Below the pieces are notes generated by a model. That model did no database searches. It was not told the origin of the DNA and saw nothing but the letters and a program-made list of their open reading frames with translations. Source: Conus ventricosus (lineage: Eukaryota; Mollusca; Gastropoda; Neogastropoda; Conidae). From it: a stretch of DNA of 64,000 nt. The position numbers were made by a program, and so were the translations under genes. The DNA lies in assembly GCA_018398815.1 (NCBI GenBank), contig CM031595.1:141049614-141113613 (forward strand), written 5' to 3'. Positions 1-12,884 of this stretch are shown here, in pieces. Each line of letters starts with the position of its first letter. Within the stretch, counting starts at the first letter, position 1.

Positions 1-200
1 TGCACGCATGTGATACACCAGATACTGACGGATATCATACACACCTGGAATCTAGCATATCCCGAGATTTTTAAAAAAAAAGGTGTGCAATATAACAGTG
101 ACCATGCCCCGTACTGAACAGCACATGTACTGTGAGATGACCAGATGACCAAGAGATTGAGGAAGACTTGTATTGCAAACGTACAGTCAGATCTGTTCGC

Positions 201-237
201 GGGGGGGGGGGGGGGGGGGGGGGGGGGGGAGGGGGGG
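201..237. repeat. poly(G) tract
   Basis: An uninterrupted run of about 29 G, one A, then 7 more G. It is one of several unusually long G or C homopolymers in the window. Sequence around it (1-200 and 238-700) shows no recognisable gene or mobile element. Confidence 0.9.
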
Positions 238-720
238 CATCAAGGGAAGTAACGCTGTCTTTCCATCGCAATGGAAAGTGGTGACCTTTTGGGTGAAACA
301 AAGAAATCTGAGAGGCAAATATTGGTTTGAAACGCACGGCCAGAATAACCAAAGACTGGTGCCTAAAGGTGCCCCAGGCGCGCCGTTTCACACCCATGTT
401 TTGACATTTTGCCTCTGTGATGGAATGTTCAGCTGATTGATGGGGCGAAACTGCTGGGCATGCCTACCAGCGGTTTCCTTCCATGGATAACGGCCTAACG
501 TGGATCTGATAATGCTATTGACTAAGTCCCGTACAGGTTTCCGAGCATCGTCTGTGAGAAAACTCTTGTACAAAGAGAACAAAGCATCGTGTTCCAGAGA
601 GAAAAAAAACCTAATCTCAGCATAGAATGGCCTGTACCAGCTTCAAACTGTTCTTCCATGAAAACAAGTTGCTGTTGAGAGGTGTTCCTCTCTCTGTACG
701 TGTTTCTTTTAATCTTAAAG

Positions 721-843
721 TCTCTCTCTCTCTTTTCTCTCTCTCTCTCTCTCCTCTCTTCTCTTGTGCGTGCACGTGTGTGTGAGCGCGCGCGCGCGCG
801 CGTGCGCGCGCGTGTGTGTGTGTGTGTGTGGAGTGTTGTGTGT
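721..843. repeat. compound microsatellite (TC)n-(GC/GT)n
   Basis: A TC-rich tract runs directly into alternating GC and GT dinucleotides. The purine-pyrimidine alternation can adopt Z-DNA. Serine/leucine-rich and arginine/valine-rich translations here are artefacts of the repeat. Confidence 0.9.
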
Positions 844-1341
844 GTTCAAATGAATGCTACCAGTGTTAACATGTTCTCTCTCCTCCATGATTATTGTAGT
901 AATTTTCATAAACTGATGAATCAAACTCCAGAACCGGGGTTTGCGCAGCCAACGATATATAGTCGCATTAGGATTATTATCTAGAAAATACAGTCAGTGT
1001 ATTCAGGCGTTTTACTTTTTAAAAAACTTTTTACGGTCTGGAATACATACTCAAATTTTCGAACTCATGGCTTTATTAGATGCTTTTAAAGCTGGATGTC
1101 AGATGGGAGTTGAATTTTCATTCATGCATTCATCTTATTCATTTATTATCTATTTATATTATGTTAAGTAATCGTTTACTTATTTATCTTTTTGTTCATT
1201 AATTCGTTTTATTTTGCCTCAGTTGCATGCAAGTCACGAAGCACCTTCCTTTCATTTCTTTTCCGTTGCAGATTCCTGTGTCAGGGAGTTTCATAGAGTA
1301 TCTCGTTGCCGCGAGGGCTTTTACGTAGATCTGGTTAATCC

Positions 1342-1454
1342 GTCTCAGTCAAAAGACCTGTCAGAATCAAAGTCAAGACGTCTCAGTCAAAGACCTGTCA
1401 GAATCAAAGTCAAGACGTCTCAGTCAAAAGACCTGTCAGAATCAAAGTCAAGAG
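1342..1454. repeat. 37/38-bp tandem repeat, three copies
   Basis: Three near-identical copies start at about 1342, 1380 and 1417, each beginning GTCTCAGTC and ending GTCAAGAC. The middle copy lacks one A. No coding signal is convincing. Confidence 0.85.
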
Positions 1455-2598
1455 ATACTGAAGAATGGAGAACAAACAAAGAGGGAAAAATCCCGGACAG
1501 CAACAACCGCGAACCGTGAAATCTGGAACTACAGATCAGGGCCTGGGTTCCACTCGAGCTGACGGCCAACTCAGTGTCGGACACCTTCTTATAATCAACG
1601 CGACCATAAGCCACTGTCTGCTCATGACAAGATGTCAAGTTCTAAAAGCCACCGTAACACAGAGGTTTGTGTCGCGGATTCCCGGCTGGGAGGTCGTGGG
1701 CTGGACTTCCATCAGAGCCACATGCTCATGGGCACATTCTGCCATGAACGGCTCTTACCCAGTGTTGGGAAGACCGGAACTACTCAGTCGATTTTCATTC
1801 TGTCAACGGATGTTTCTCTGAGAGTGTTGTTCAAACTTCGTGATCAACTCCCTGATCAACGTCCAGTTTGCGTCCCACTTTGAGAAAATGATTGCTCGTT
1901 CTTCGCTTTCATTGTCCTGAATGTTGTTTATCTTGCCTGAAAAGATCGAAACGCGTCGTGTTTGCCCTGTGATTTGTTGTCCCTTTTGTCCGGGAGAACA
2001 GTCATATTCTTTTTAAGTTTCCTGACCAACATGCAGGTGTCTTGCAAGCCAAGACGTGTCAATCTTGTTTCTTTGAAAATGAGTCAAGTTGACAGAATGT
2101 TTATTGATGGCAATGTGTATTTTGATGAACTTTGTGTGAGGCAACAGAAGAGTGTAACAATAAAGAAGTCAAGATCGCTTAAAAATCGTAGAACCCATTT
2201 CATTTGAAAATGATGATGAGATGACAGGATTAGACAACATCTTTACTTGACCCTTGCGTTCAATTAGTCAGACATTTTATTTATATATCAAATGAAAGTA
2301 TGATTTACAATATAATTACAAAGTTTAACCGTCACCGATATTTTCCTTTTAAATGTGTTCCACAAAGTGATGGAAGAAACCTTTCATCATAAGTTTGGAA
2401 ACCATTGCAAACTGTGAGAAAAAGTCACGAATTAATGATCAGACTGTTGTCGAACAGTTATGATGTGATTCGTTGGTCTGCACTTTCTTCCTCTACTCAT
2501 AAAATTTATTTCTCTCGAGTCCCACTGAAATGCACATAAGTAAGGAAAATGCACGTGAGGAAAGCATACACAAAGAAACGTGCATATGCAACACTGAT
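1455..2598. other. unannotated AT-rich intergenic sequence
   Basis: Open stretches of 60-120 codons exist on both strands (for example 1465-1821 plus), but none carries a family motif I recognise and none has good splice-site context. I see no repeat structure here. Confidence 0.5.
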
Positions 2599-3369
<771 letters not shown>

Positions 3370-4077
3370 GACACTGGCCATATCATCTCATCGGTTAAGA
3401 CTGCACTAACACACAGATTCTTTTTGCCATGCAGCCCTTATGACAAACAGACAGACAGTCAGTGAGACAGAGCATACCTGTTTCACAAACGTACAGAATA
3501 AACAAAACGAACGGCGGTTAAAACTGTACGAACACGCACCAACACGACTGTGCAGTTTACAAGCGCAAACTGCGGGGATAAAAGATCGCACATTTACATG
3601 TCCACCCATATAACAGAAGACGTCAAACCCCAGAGACGCCTCGCCCATAAAAGAGAGGTCAGACTGCCCGGTGGGGGTTCGAACCTATAAAGCTAAGATG
3701 ACCCACCTAGCTAGGCCCCATAAGCGCCAACATTAAAGTTTCAATGTAAATGCGCTTCTGCCAAGATGCTGGCAACGTGTGAGCAGAAAGTGCCCTGTGC
3801 GTATCCAGGCCATCGCTTGAAACTTTTGAAGTCGACTTTTACGAGTTTTCTTCGTGTGGTTCTAATCTCAATCTGCCTTTCCAACACCTGCACAGATCCG
3901 CCAGCCTCTGAATCCTGCCAGTGTATACGCAACGATAGATCCTGTATAATGCAGAAATTGGGTTCACTTAGAGTTCAATGTTCGCTGTAAGGAAAGAAGA
4001 AAATGCACACCGTGGAAGCTTAGCATGATACAGGAAGAGGAAAGGGGCACGCTGGAATGATTGTTGTGACACACTGG
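3370..4077. other. intergenic stretch without recognised gene
   Basis: Short open frames only. A GGTTCGAACC-like box occurs near 3675-3690, similar to a pol III B box, but no matching A box at the right spacing is convincing. A short polypurine/poly(G) stretch begins at 4077. Confidence 0.4.
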
Positions 4078-4240
4078 GGGGGGGGGGGGGTCAATGGAGT
4101 AATCTGCCAATGAGGGGGGACACAGGGTACGAATGAAATATGAACAAGAGCAAAGAGTACATTAACAAGAAAGAAGAAAAAAGATTACTGATGTAATCAT
4201 GAATAAATGGAATAGGGAGGAGCAGGAATGGGGGAAGCGG

Positions 4241-4265
4241 GGGAAGACAGACAGATGGACAGATG

Positions 4266-4301
<36 letters not shown>

Positions 4302-4348
4302 TGAGATAGAAGTAGGCGAAAGGGGCAAGGGATGGAAACCGGAGAGAG

Positions 4349-4423
<75 letters not shown>

Positions 4424-4526
4424 CTTGTATACAATACAGCCAGAGAGACAGAAATAGGCGAGCGTGAAGTGGGTGTAGGAGATTGTGAGAGGCGTAAAAA
4501 GACGAACAAGAAGACACAAAAACGTT

Positions 4527-4612
<86 letters not shown>

Positions 4613-4641
4613 AGCAGGCGATGTGGAAGGGGGTTGAGATG

Positions 4642-4716
<75 letters not shown>
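4241..4716. repeat. GA/GACA compound microsatellite
   Basis: Alternating (GACA)n (about 4245-4300 and 4580-4612) and long (GA)n tracts (about 4347-4422, 4526-4580, 4641-4714). Long serine-leucine open frames on the minus strand across 4091-4909 are simply (TC)n read in any frame. Confidence 0.95.
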
Positions 4717-4717
<1 letters not shown>

Positions 4718-5128
4718 AGAATTTTGTTTTGCTTTGTTTTTGTTGTTGTTGTAAAAAGGGATAACACCCCCCAAAAAAGGCAGCCCTTTAGTGCAGCAAA
4801 GCAACCCCACACGCAAACACTGGGCACTGAGAGCAAACTCATTTCTCACGACAAAACCGTGATAACCTCCCTTTGTCCCAGCCCTATCCCGCTCTGCAGG
4901 AAAAATCAATCCAATTCAGCCGTAAACTCACTAGTGCAGATTTTCGCGCTCTGGCAATCAGGGGGGAGGGGGAGGGAAGGGGGGGGGGGGGAGAGAAAAA
5001 AGAAAAAGAAAGATACAAATCTGAAAATTCAAAGGCTGCCATATATATAGGTCGCCAGCTTATTTTTCAATTCGTCCTGGCACCCTAGGGGACCGACCAA
5101 TGGGAACTTTGGCCAACAGTCTACATCA

Positions 5129-5378
5129 GACAATGACATCAGCGACAGCAGCCGTGGACCCGCATACGTTAACGATCCTTTGACGACAACATTTCAATAA
5201 AGTTTGTGTCAGACAATGACACAAGCAACAGCATCCGTGGACCCGCATATATTTGTCATCTTTTGACCACGACATTTCACTGTAGCTTGCATCGGACGAT
5301 GACTTAAGTAAAAGCAGTCGTGACACCGCGTAGTTTGTTATTCTTCTTTTGAAAATCACATTTCACTACAGCTTGCAG
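5129..5378. repeat. 83-bp tandem repeat, three diverged copies
   Basis: Units begin at about 5129, 5212 and 5295 with GACAATGACA-like starts and share a GTGGACCCGCATA block and an ACATTTCA block. The third unit is the most diverged. There is no coding signal. Confidence 0.8.
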
Positions 5379-5386
5379 ACATTTTC

Positions 5387-5490
5387 GGCAACATTATACT
5401 ATACTATACTATACCATGCCTTGCCATACTATATTATACTATACTATACCATACTATACAATACTGTACTATACTATACAATATGCGGAT
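5387..5490. repeat. (ATACT)n microsatellite
   Basis: A degenerate five-base repeat based on ACTAT/ATACT covers about 100 bp, with a few substitutions. Confidence 0.85.
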
Positions 5491-5612
5491 AGATAGAAAG
5501 TATGGATATACACAGATTCAAATGATGTAAAGCTGTATACAAAATGGCTGACGATGGTTCATCCTAAACAATACTATGTTGAATTCATATTGGAAACAAT
5601 TTACCATGCATT

Positions 5613-5680
<68 letters not shown>

Positions 5681-5684
<4 letters not shown>

Positions 5685-6621
5685 TACTGCTATACCAGAA
5701 TTTCCTGCAGTACCTCCAATGCCTCCTTGGGAGCACCTAAATGCTTCTTTTGATTACAAATACACTTTGGTAAAGAAAAGTGATAATGTAAATATTTTAA
5801 CAACTGAAGTTCGTGAACATCTAGAAAACAGCTATCCAAATCATCTAAAAGTGTTTACAGATGGGTCGGTAATGGAATCCTCTGACAGTGGTTCAGGCTT
5901 TATAATACCAACCTTAAATGTCAGGAAATCATATTATGTAGGAAAGGGGTTTTCAATCTATACCTCAGAATTATATGCAATACTGAAGGCTTTGACTTAC
6001 ATATATGATACATCAATTGCTTTCTATCAAATTTTACTTTGTGTTGATTCCAAATCAGTTTTACAGTCATTAGAGCGTTGGGACTGCAAAGCTAGAAAAG
6101 ATTTGCTTTTTGAAATAAAACATCTCCTGCATTGTTTCATTACACTAGGCATAAGAATAGATTTTTGTTGGGTCCCATCTCACTGTGGTATAAAGTGGAA
6201 TGAAATAGCAGACAGTCTTGCAAAAGAAGGAGCAAACAGAAAGACAAAAAATTTACTAAACAATCCCTTAGATCTATCCTCTTGTGAATTAATCCAAATT
6301 ATGGAAAAATGTATGCATAAGCAGAATTCTAGTCAAAAAATGGCTACTTTACCGTCGTGCCCAAGGCACATTGTTAGATTAATTCATAAATTAAGGTTGA
6401 ATGCTTGGAACACTAAATATTCTCATGGTATTTCTTGTGTATGCAGAGAAAACATTTCTGTACATCATCTTTTGTTTGAATGCTCAGTGTTGACCCCACT
6501 CTATGAGGAGAAAGGTATTCAGATGAATAACATTGATAATGTCAATACTGTCTTATATGGCTCATATGTTGCTGAAATTGCCATGGTTATTTCGCAGTCA
6601 CAGGTTGCAAATTTTTTATAA
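5681..6621 (+). pseudogene. LINE ORF2 C-terminus: RNase H domain and zinc-binding tail (5'-truncated)
   Basis: This open frame of about 310 codons is the RNase H end of a non-LTR retrotransposon polyprotein. RNase H would remove the RNA strand during cDNA synthesis. The acidic catalytic set is visible: FTDGS near 5855, the Glu of SELYAIL near 5970, the Asp of CVDSKS near 6042 and the Asp of NEIADSLAKEG near 6205. A WVPSHCGI motif precedes the last Asp. A C-terminal CxC...HHLLFEC zinc-like motif follows at about 6440-6485. Reverse transcriptase and endonuclease are absent, so the copy is 5'-truncated. A (CA)n tract (5617-5680) lies just upstream in the same frame, and the histidine/threonine run it encodes is not part of the protein. 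The domain itself has no stop, which suggests a fairly young insertion. Confidence 0.85.
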
Positions 6622-6817
6622 AGATCAACAACTTTGTGTACCGCTAGGGTATTTATTACACTCATGTCAATATGCATATATCAGATGTGGGTTTGAAAGT
6701 ACTAATGTGGATGATAAGTTAAGTGTGGAGGGTGTTTTTACTTTTTTTTTTTTTTTTTTTTTTTAAGTGTCTAATATCATCTGGCGAGGAAAAGACATTA
6801 AATAAACCACTGAACTG

Positions 6818-6819
<2 letters not shown>
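6622..6819 (+). mobile_element. LINE 3' UTR and tail
   Basis: Non-coding sequence follows the RNase H frame and contains a poly(T) run (6741-6763). It ends with ACTGAACTGAAC-type short repeats that run into (AC)n at 6820. This fits the 3' end of the same LINE copy, with the microsatellite grown from its tail. Confidence 0.55.
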
Positions 6820-6884
<65 letters not shown>

Positions 6885-6912
6885 CAAACAAACAAACAAA
6901 CAAATAAACAAA
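6820..6912. repeat. (AC)n then (CAAA)n microsatellite
   Basis: About 31 AC dinucleotides are followed by CAAA/CAAAT repeats immediately after the LINE tail. Confidence 0.9.
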
Positions 6913-8490
6913 AACTGCCTGAGAAACAAATCTGTGTTGTTGCATGTAATAGGAGACAACTGTTGATAATAGTCTTTCGATATCAGTTTTAGCTATTATT
7001 GTCCGAGAATTGTCGTCTCCATTGATGTAGCCGAGTTCCGAATGTTTGATGGTGGAGAAGAAAAAAAATTAGCCTACAAGACTTTGTAAGATTTGTCCGA
7101 TCGCGATTGTATTCTCTGTGGCCAGTGCAGTTTCCTGCTTTGCCATAATGCTCTTTGTGCCTAAGACTTGTGGTCATCCTCAGAAGGTGAAGTGGTCCTC
7201 AAGTCTAGGACCACTCCGAGTCATTCAAAATGTGGTCTCCAGTGTCCAAGGCACAGGGAGTGAACACTACATTACCCATCCTCACAGACTTAACATACAA
7301 AAAGTCTATACACATATCCATCCACTCACTGTAACGAGCAAAGAGAAAGAAGAAAGTCATGGGAAGATTTGATCAAGAGCTGTACTGAAGAGGCTGATGT
7401 TAAGAAAAAAGAGCTGTGAAAAAGAAATTGGTAGTATCACATGTAAACAAAATATGTCATAGGTTTTGTTGCACATCAAAACTTTATTTGATTGCAGAAC
7501 ACTGCTTTTTAAAAAAAAAAAGAAATAAAGAATAAAGATACATTTTTCAGTGACAAAACTGAGACAGTAAGTGGTAAGGATCAGAACGCGGAGCTGTGGT
7601 AAAACGACGAAGAAATCTATGATCCACTTTGTCTTGGGGCACATGCAATGCCATATTTGAGATGTACACTCATCAGTCATTGTCATGTTTTGGGTGGGGT
7701 GGGATGGGTAGGGTGTACACAGTTGTGAAAGGACAATAAATTCCAAAAAGTCAGTGGACATTCTGTAATGCAATCTGCGGCCTGTGGTGGCCTAAATTTT
7801 CCGGAAGATCGTTGGATTCTTCAGGATGACGATGTACCTTGCCGCACTTCTCGCTTAACCACTAAAGAAAATATAATAAAAATGTTTATTTACGATGGTA
7901 TAGGTAAGCACCAATGTGTTTTCTTTAAGCATGCAGAAGAAACTACAAGGAATAAACCGCAAAAGTGAAGAATGAGTCTGAGTCACGTGACCAGTCGATC
8001 TTCATACTGCCTGCTTTTTCCTGCTAATTTCCTTGCTCTTAAGCGAGAGAGTCGCTCAATGAGACTTGGGCTTAACGCAGCCAGGTCGAGTCCTGAGGAT
8101 GAGAAAGTGAGATACATTGGAGACAAAAGGTGAGTCTAGGCACACGTGATACACAATGCTATTCACAAGACTGAATTCGATGGATTCCTTATGCTCTCAG
8201 AGAAACTTTTAATATTCAGAGTTTAGGACCCACTTCTTCACCAACCCTCCCACCCCTTCCCCACCCTCCACCCCCCTAATCTTTGATAAGTATTTTTGTA
8301 ATTATGAAGAAATTTGTCTACACTGGTCCAAACCATCTCCACCCCACCCCCACCCCCTTCTGATTGTTCCATATTATTATTCGAACAACAAGTGGGAGTC
8401 GCAACTCTTTAGAGATCTGAGAAAAACTTGAATTTATCCAATTTTTCTCATGGTAGCTCTGACAATGTCTAGTACTGGGTGTACATACCC
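6913..8490. other. intergenic sequence without recognised gene
   Basis: The longest open stretch is 7357-7773 on the minus strand (about 138 codons). It is hydrophobic and cysteine-containing but has no family signature and no good splice context. A C-rich stretch lies at 8225-8275. Nothing here resembles a known transposon or exon. Confidence 0.4.
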
Positions 8491-8494
8491 TAAT

Positions 8495-9237
8495 TGTTCA
8501 AATAATACTGGGCATAATGCACCTTAATAGGCTCAAATAATACTGGTATAGCATACCCCAATACGTTCAAATAATGCTGGATTAACACACCCCAATAGGT
8601 TCAAATAATGCTGGGTATAACATACCCTAATAGGTTCAAATAACACAGGGTATGATTGCCTTAACAGGTTTCAAATAATGCTGAGTGTAACATACCCTAA
8701 TAGGTTCAAATAATACTGGGTATAACATACCTTAACATGTTCAAATAATGCCGTATACAACAGGCCCTAATAGGTTCAAATAATGCTGTATATAGCATAC
8801 CCTAATAATGTTCAAATAATACTGGGTATAACACACCCTAATAGGTTCAAATAATACAGGGTATAATATGCCTTAACAGGTTCAAATAATGCTGAGTGTA
8901 ACAAAACCTAATAGGTTCAAATAATACTGGGTATAACATACTTTTAACATTTCAAATAGCCGTTACAACTACCCTAATGGGTCAAATAAGCTGGGTTTTG
9001 ACATAGCCCGATAGGTTCAAATAATGCTGGTATAACATACCTTAATAGGTTCAAAAATGCTGGGTATAACATACCTTAATAGGTTCAAATAATGCTGGGT
9101 ATAACATACCTTAATAGATTCAAATAATGCTGAGTATAACATACCTTAATAGGTTCAAATAATGCTGGGTATAACATACCTTCATAGGTTCAAATAATGC
9201 TGGGTATAACATACCTTAATAGGTTCAAATATGCTGG
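8495..9237. repeat. 35-bp minisatellite, about 20 units (part 1)
   Basis: Repeated unit of about 35 bp built on TTCAAATAATGCTGGG and TATAACATACCTTAATAGG. Units differ by single bases and small deletions, and the right-hand units are most alike, as in a growing array. Translation gives no meaningful protein. Confidence 0.93.
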
Positions 9238-9750
9238 GTAGAAAAGAAAAAGAAACACCCGAAGATGCTGGGGAGGACCCAGAGAAGCACCGTCTTCACC
9301 TGCCTTTAGAGCAATCCTGTACCACCCTTGGAGGCCTGCGCTGTGTTGACGATGGGTACAGGCACGCGCACTCCATTAAGATATCAAGGGACATAACTGC
9401 TCCTGAACAGAGGTAAATTAGACTACAGGATGCAGCTCATAACAGCCTTAAAGTAGCATCCCCATGTGTGTACCAGCCCGCATTTCATGACTGCAGAGCC
9501 CACCGGCAAAAACACCACCCTCCAGCTGCCGAGCACACCCCACAGACCCAACCACCCCTGCCCACGGACAGATGAAGACGGTGCCACTCCAGACACAGCC
9601 AAGCTTTCGCCATACGGTCTTATGTGCCCTCAAGAGAGAATCCAAAGTTGTAGTCTTTCCCACTGTCAACAGGACTTTCCCTGTGGTCAGTGGGTCTTTC
9701 CTCACCGTCACTGGACCTTTCTCCAGGGTCAGCCTAGTTAAGGCAAAGTT
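9238..9750. other. 513-bp non-repeat block inside the 35-bp minisatellite
   Basis: The array stops within a unit at ...ATGCTGGGTA and restarts at ATGCTGGGTATAAC near 9753. The intervening block has higher GC and short open frames on both strands (9231-9416 plus, 9448-9768 minus) without recognised motifs. Its right part (about 9655-9735) contains degenerate GACTTTCC/GGTCA subrepeats. It could be an inserted sequence or the ancestral spacer between two arrays. Confidence 0.6.
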
Positions 9751-9992
9751 ATATGCTGGGTATAACATACCTTAATAGGTTCAAATAATGCTGGGTATAA
9801 CATACCCTAATAGGTTTGAATAATGCTGGGTATAACATACCCTCACAAGTTTAAAATAATGCTGGGTATAACACAGCCTAACAGGTTCAAATAATGCTGG
9901 GTATAAAATACCCTAGTAGGTTCAATAATGCTGGGTATAACATACCCTAGTAGGTTCAAATAATGCTGGTAAAACATAGTCTAAGAGATTCC
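9751..9992. repeat. 35-bp minisatellite (part 2), about 7 units
   Basis: This is the same unit as at 8495-9237 in the same orientation. It decays at about 9990 into unique sequence. Confidence 0.9.
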
Positions 9993-10241
9993 AGCCGCGT
10001 CAATATTAGATCTGTTGTTTCTTTTTGTCACACAGTCACAAAAAAATGGTTTGTACTATGCCTGGTTCGGAAGTTTCAGGTAATTTGATCAATTTTAAGT
10101 ACGATTATGATGTGCATTGATTACATTTTTGTTTATTTTCTCCTTTAAACAAGACCATATCCCTGTTTGTTTGTTTGTTTTGAAAGATGCATGCAGATTA
10201 TGAGGCACTTTTCATTTTCTTTTTATTTTGACATGTAGGCT

Positions 10242-10444
10242 ACATCACACGCCTCTCTCCACTGTCAGTCCCTCCCACCTCCCTACATCACACGCCTCTC
10301 TCCACTGTCAGTCCCTCCCACCTCCCCACCCCCTTTTTTTCTTTTTCCGGTTTTTTTCCCACTTTTTTCCTGTTTTCTTTCTCTCTTTCATTCTTTCTGT
10401 TTCTTTTTAATTGTTCATTATTTCTTTCCTTTTTTTTGGTCTTA

Positions 10445-10499
<55 letters not shown>

Positions 10500-10500
10500 G
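10242..10500. repeat. 43-bp direct duplication followed by pyrimidine-rich tract and (TC)n
   Basis: Two adjacent 43-bp copies (ACATCACACGCCTCTCTCC...) span 10242-10327. A T/C-rich stretch and (TC)n at about 10447-10500 follow. Confidence 0.85.
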
Positions 10501-12236
10501 ACCAGTCACACATCACAAGCTTTTCCAATATAACATCGGACAATTAAAGCATAGTCTGTTTTGTTGTTGTTGTTGCTGTTGCTCTAGTGTCTTCTGGCCT
10601 AGCACTTGCCAGTGCGTTCTGTTTGTTGATGACATCCACACTGAGCAGCGGCGATAAGATTTCTTTAGTTTTCTCCTTTCCTTTGCTGACGTAACCATCC
10701 TGACCCCCAGCAGTTTTTGTCATATTCGACAGAAAATATCATCTGGAAAATGTGCGAGCATCAGGCTCGTGCATAATCGCTAGAAATGTAGTTCAAATGT
10801 AAATCATAGAAGTGTATGCCGTATAGGCCTAGTAAAATGTGAAGCGTTTTTCTTCAGAAGCCAGTCTCGGGAAGCCCAGTGTCAACCTATACTCGTTCCG
10901 TGGCTGTCGTTGGTTGGTTTATCAGACCAAGCCTATGCTCCAACCAATCAGACAGATCCACGTGTTACCAGGAAGGCCTAGGGCCTAATCGGCTTAGTAG
11001 GGGGCCTAGTTACGCACTCCAACGGTCGTCATTGCTCATCGCGTCTTTCAGCCAGAGTTCCCAGAGCTGTGCATCGGTTCAGTTACTGATGGTAATGTCT
11101 GTGTTGCTTTGCTGTTGTGGTGAGTGTTCTGTCTAGATCTAATAACAGAAATGGTTTTAGACTAGGCTATGATAAGCAATCGTGATTTATGTTTTTCAAC
11201 AGCTTGATCACGAAACATTTTATTCAAAAGCATAGGCTATTGGAAGCGTTTTCCGTTTCGTTCTGATGTCTGCAACTTGATGTGCAAGCATTTTTTTTAA
11301 ACATTTGAACTATTCTGCAGTGAGTAGATTTTCTTCGTATCTTAGTACAGGTAGGCAGATTACATATAGAAGAGAAAAAGATGGAAGAAAAAAAAATAAC
11401 AGAGGGAATTTTCTGGCATTTATTCCACTGTCATGGATTTCCACAGTCATGGAAAAATGTGACGTCTCTCCGATCCATCCACCGTCCCCTCACTCACTTC
11501 CCTCGTTCTCCAATTAGATCTCGGCGTTCTTTTTTTTTTTTTTTTTTGCTTTGCAGGTGCAGCAGCTGTATCGACGGTCCCAAGAATCAAATTGAGTCTT
11601 GCTGAAGCGCAGTTAAGGTTCCAATTGCAGTTTGAAAGCACGCAAAATAAATGAGGAATGAGATAACAAATTTGTCAGCATCAGCTACATAGCTTATGTC
11701 CACATTAAAATATATTTGATTTAAACGGAGCAGTTATCGATTATGTGTCCATTATTGTTTAAGGTCAAACGATTTAAGAATAACAGCTGAAGTGCTATAG
11801 TTTATCAGTTATGAATAAATCAAAACATAAAGCGTCTGTTTATATTCATGCACTCCAGTGCTTCCAAATGGACATGCTGACATGGAATGTTTGATACTGA
11901 ATCTAAACTCCTAGATCTGAATTTCTTTCCTATTTTTAATTTCTTTTTTTAGTTTGTCTAATTATGATGCCGTCCGATTTAGATTTGGATTGGGGACAGC
12001 TAGGCTACAAGGACAGTTGCTCTTCAATTAACTGGGAACGATTCAGCAAATGAAACAATTAATTCATTAACAAAATCACAAGCCGACAATAAGTTTACCA
12101 TTCTCAAACTCAGAATTGCAGAGAGAGAGGGGAGGGGGGGGGGGGCTGGGAAGGTACAGGGTTCAGCGAAGAGGGGAGAAACCACGCTGGCTCCCCCTCC
12201 CCTCCCACCCCGTTTCCTTCCTGTTTCTCTCTCTCC
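10501..12236. other. intergenic sequence without recognised gene
   Basis: Several 60-85 codon open stretches (for example 10879-11136 plus) show no family signature. There is a T run near 11530 and a GA/G-rich stretch at 12118-12145. I see no confident repeat or exon. Confidence 0.4.
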
Positions 12237-12237
12237 A

Positions 12238-12292
12238 CCAGTCTCTTCGGAGGCGTGGGTTCGGATCCCACCGCTGCCACCATGTGACATTG
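12238..12292 (+). other. tRNA-Leu 3' half including CCA
   Basis: About 52 nt match the variable arm, T arm and acceptor strand of a metazoan tRNA-Leu, as I recall that family. The T-loop box is GTGGGTTCGGATCCCAC (one change in the usual TTCGA) and the end is CCGCTGCCACCA. A genomic CCA means this is not a normal tRNA gene, where CCA is added after transcription. On the minus strand it reads TGGTGGCAGCGG directly after ...CAATGTCACA, the look of an LTR end followed by a very long primer-binding site. A SINE part is the alternative. Confidence 0.55.
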
Positions 12293-12467
12293 TAGAAAGA
12301 AACTCGTGGAGAGCGTGGCAGCAGAGAGTCCTCAGAAGAGAAGCCCCCTTCAAGCAAGTGTTTCGACCCTTATCTCCTGACACTCTAGGGGGGTTGGGCC
12401 ACACCCGGTTCATGACTCCGGATGTCCCTCTGCTGCCCCTTTTTTTTTATCCCCCATCTTGGGACGA

Positions 12468-12560
12468 GCCATGGCTGGGATTCGAACCCATGACCCTCTG
12501 GACATGCTCATTTTCTACTTAATGACTCGCGCTTTAACCACTGAGCCACAGGGACACCTG
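12468..12560 (-). mobile_element. tRNA-like SINE head
   Basis: The minus strand shows an A-box-like TGGCTCAGTGGTTAAAG followed about 45 nt later by a canonical B box GGGTTCGAATCCC, the internal pol III promoter of tRNA genes and tRNA-derived SINEs. An acceptor stem cannot be closed, so a functional tRNA is unlikely. An A-rich stretch (CCCCATC... opposite strand, TTTTTTTT at 12441) lies downstream in the minus direction. Confidence 0.55.
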
Positions 12561-12733
12561 ATATTTGTAGGGAAATTAAGCCTATTATAGTGGAGACGTG
12601 TGATGGCGTGTCGGTGACTGAGACGAGCTGATGAAGATGAGAGCGTTATGTTTCTAATGTAACTTCTCGGATATTATTCGCAAGCACTGAAGAGTTCTTC
12701 CGGTCACGTTCGGCTTGTCTGCTAAGACTGAGT

Positions 12734-12745
12734 CATTATCCTACA
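12734..12745. repeat. 12-bp target site duplication, left copy
   Basis: CATTATCCTACA occurs here and at 15030-15041, exactly flanking the hammerhead-bearing repeat. A perfect 12-bp direct repeat fits the variable, fairly long duplications made by Penelope-like elements. Confidence 0.75.
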
Positions 12746-12876
12746 AATCTCAAATAAATGTTAGCGAACCGCCAAGAGAATCGTGGACAAACGAGTCACA
12801 AGACAAAACACAACGCGTTTCGACCTTTTAGGTCTTCTTCATGCAAGATAAAAACAAATAATACAACGAAAATGAA

Positions 12877-12884
12877 CGAATTTG
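12877..12884. repeat. 8-bp target site duplication of the Merlin element, left copy
   Basis: CGAATTTG occurs here and at 14853-14860, immediately outside the terminal inverted repeats. The unoccupied paralogous repeat near 15394-15401 has CGAATTTG once, followed by GTACTCAG as on the right flank here, which confirms the duplication. Confidence 0.88.

Noticed and set aside
3660..3730. Possible tRNA gene or SINE around a GGTTCGAACC box
   Set aside because: No A box at correct spacing and no acceptor stem.
4091..4909. 272-codon serine/leucine-rich frame on the minus strand, resembling a membrane protein
   Set aside because: It is (TC)n and (TCTG)n read through. There is no consistent frame outside the microsatellites.
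12468..12560. Functional tRNA gene on the minus strand
   Set aside because: A and B boxes are good but the acceptor and anticodon arms do not close. It is listed as a SINE head.
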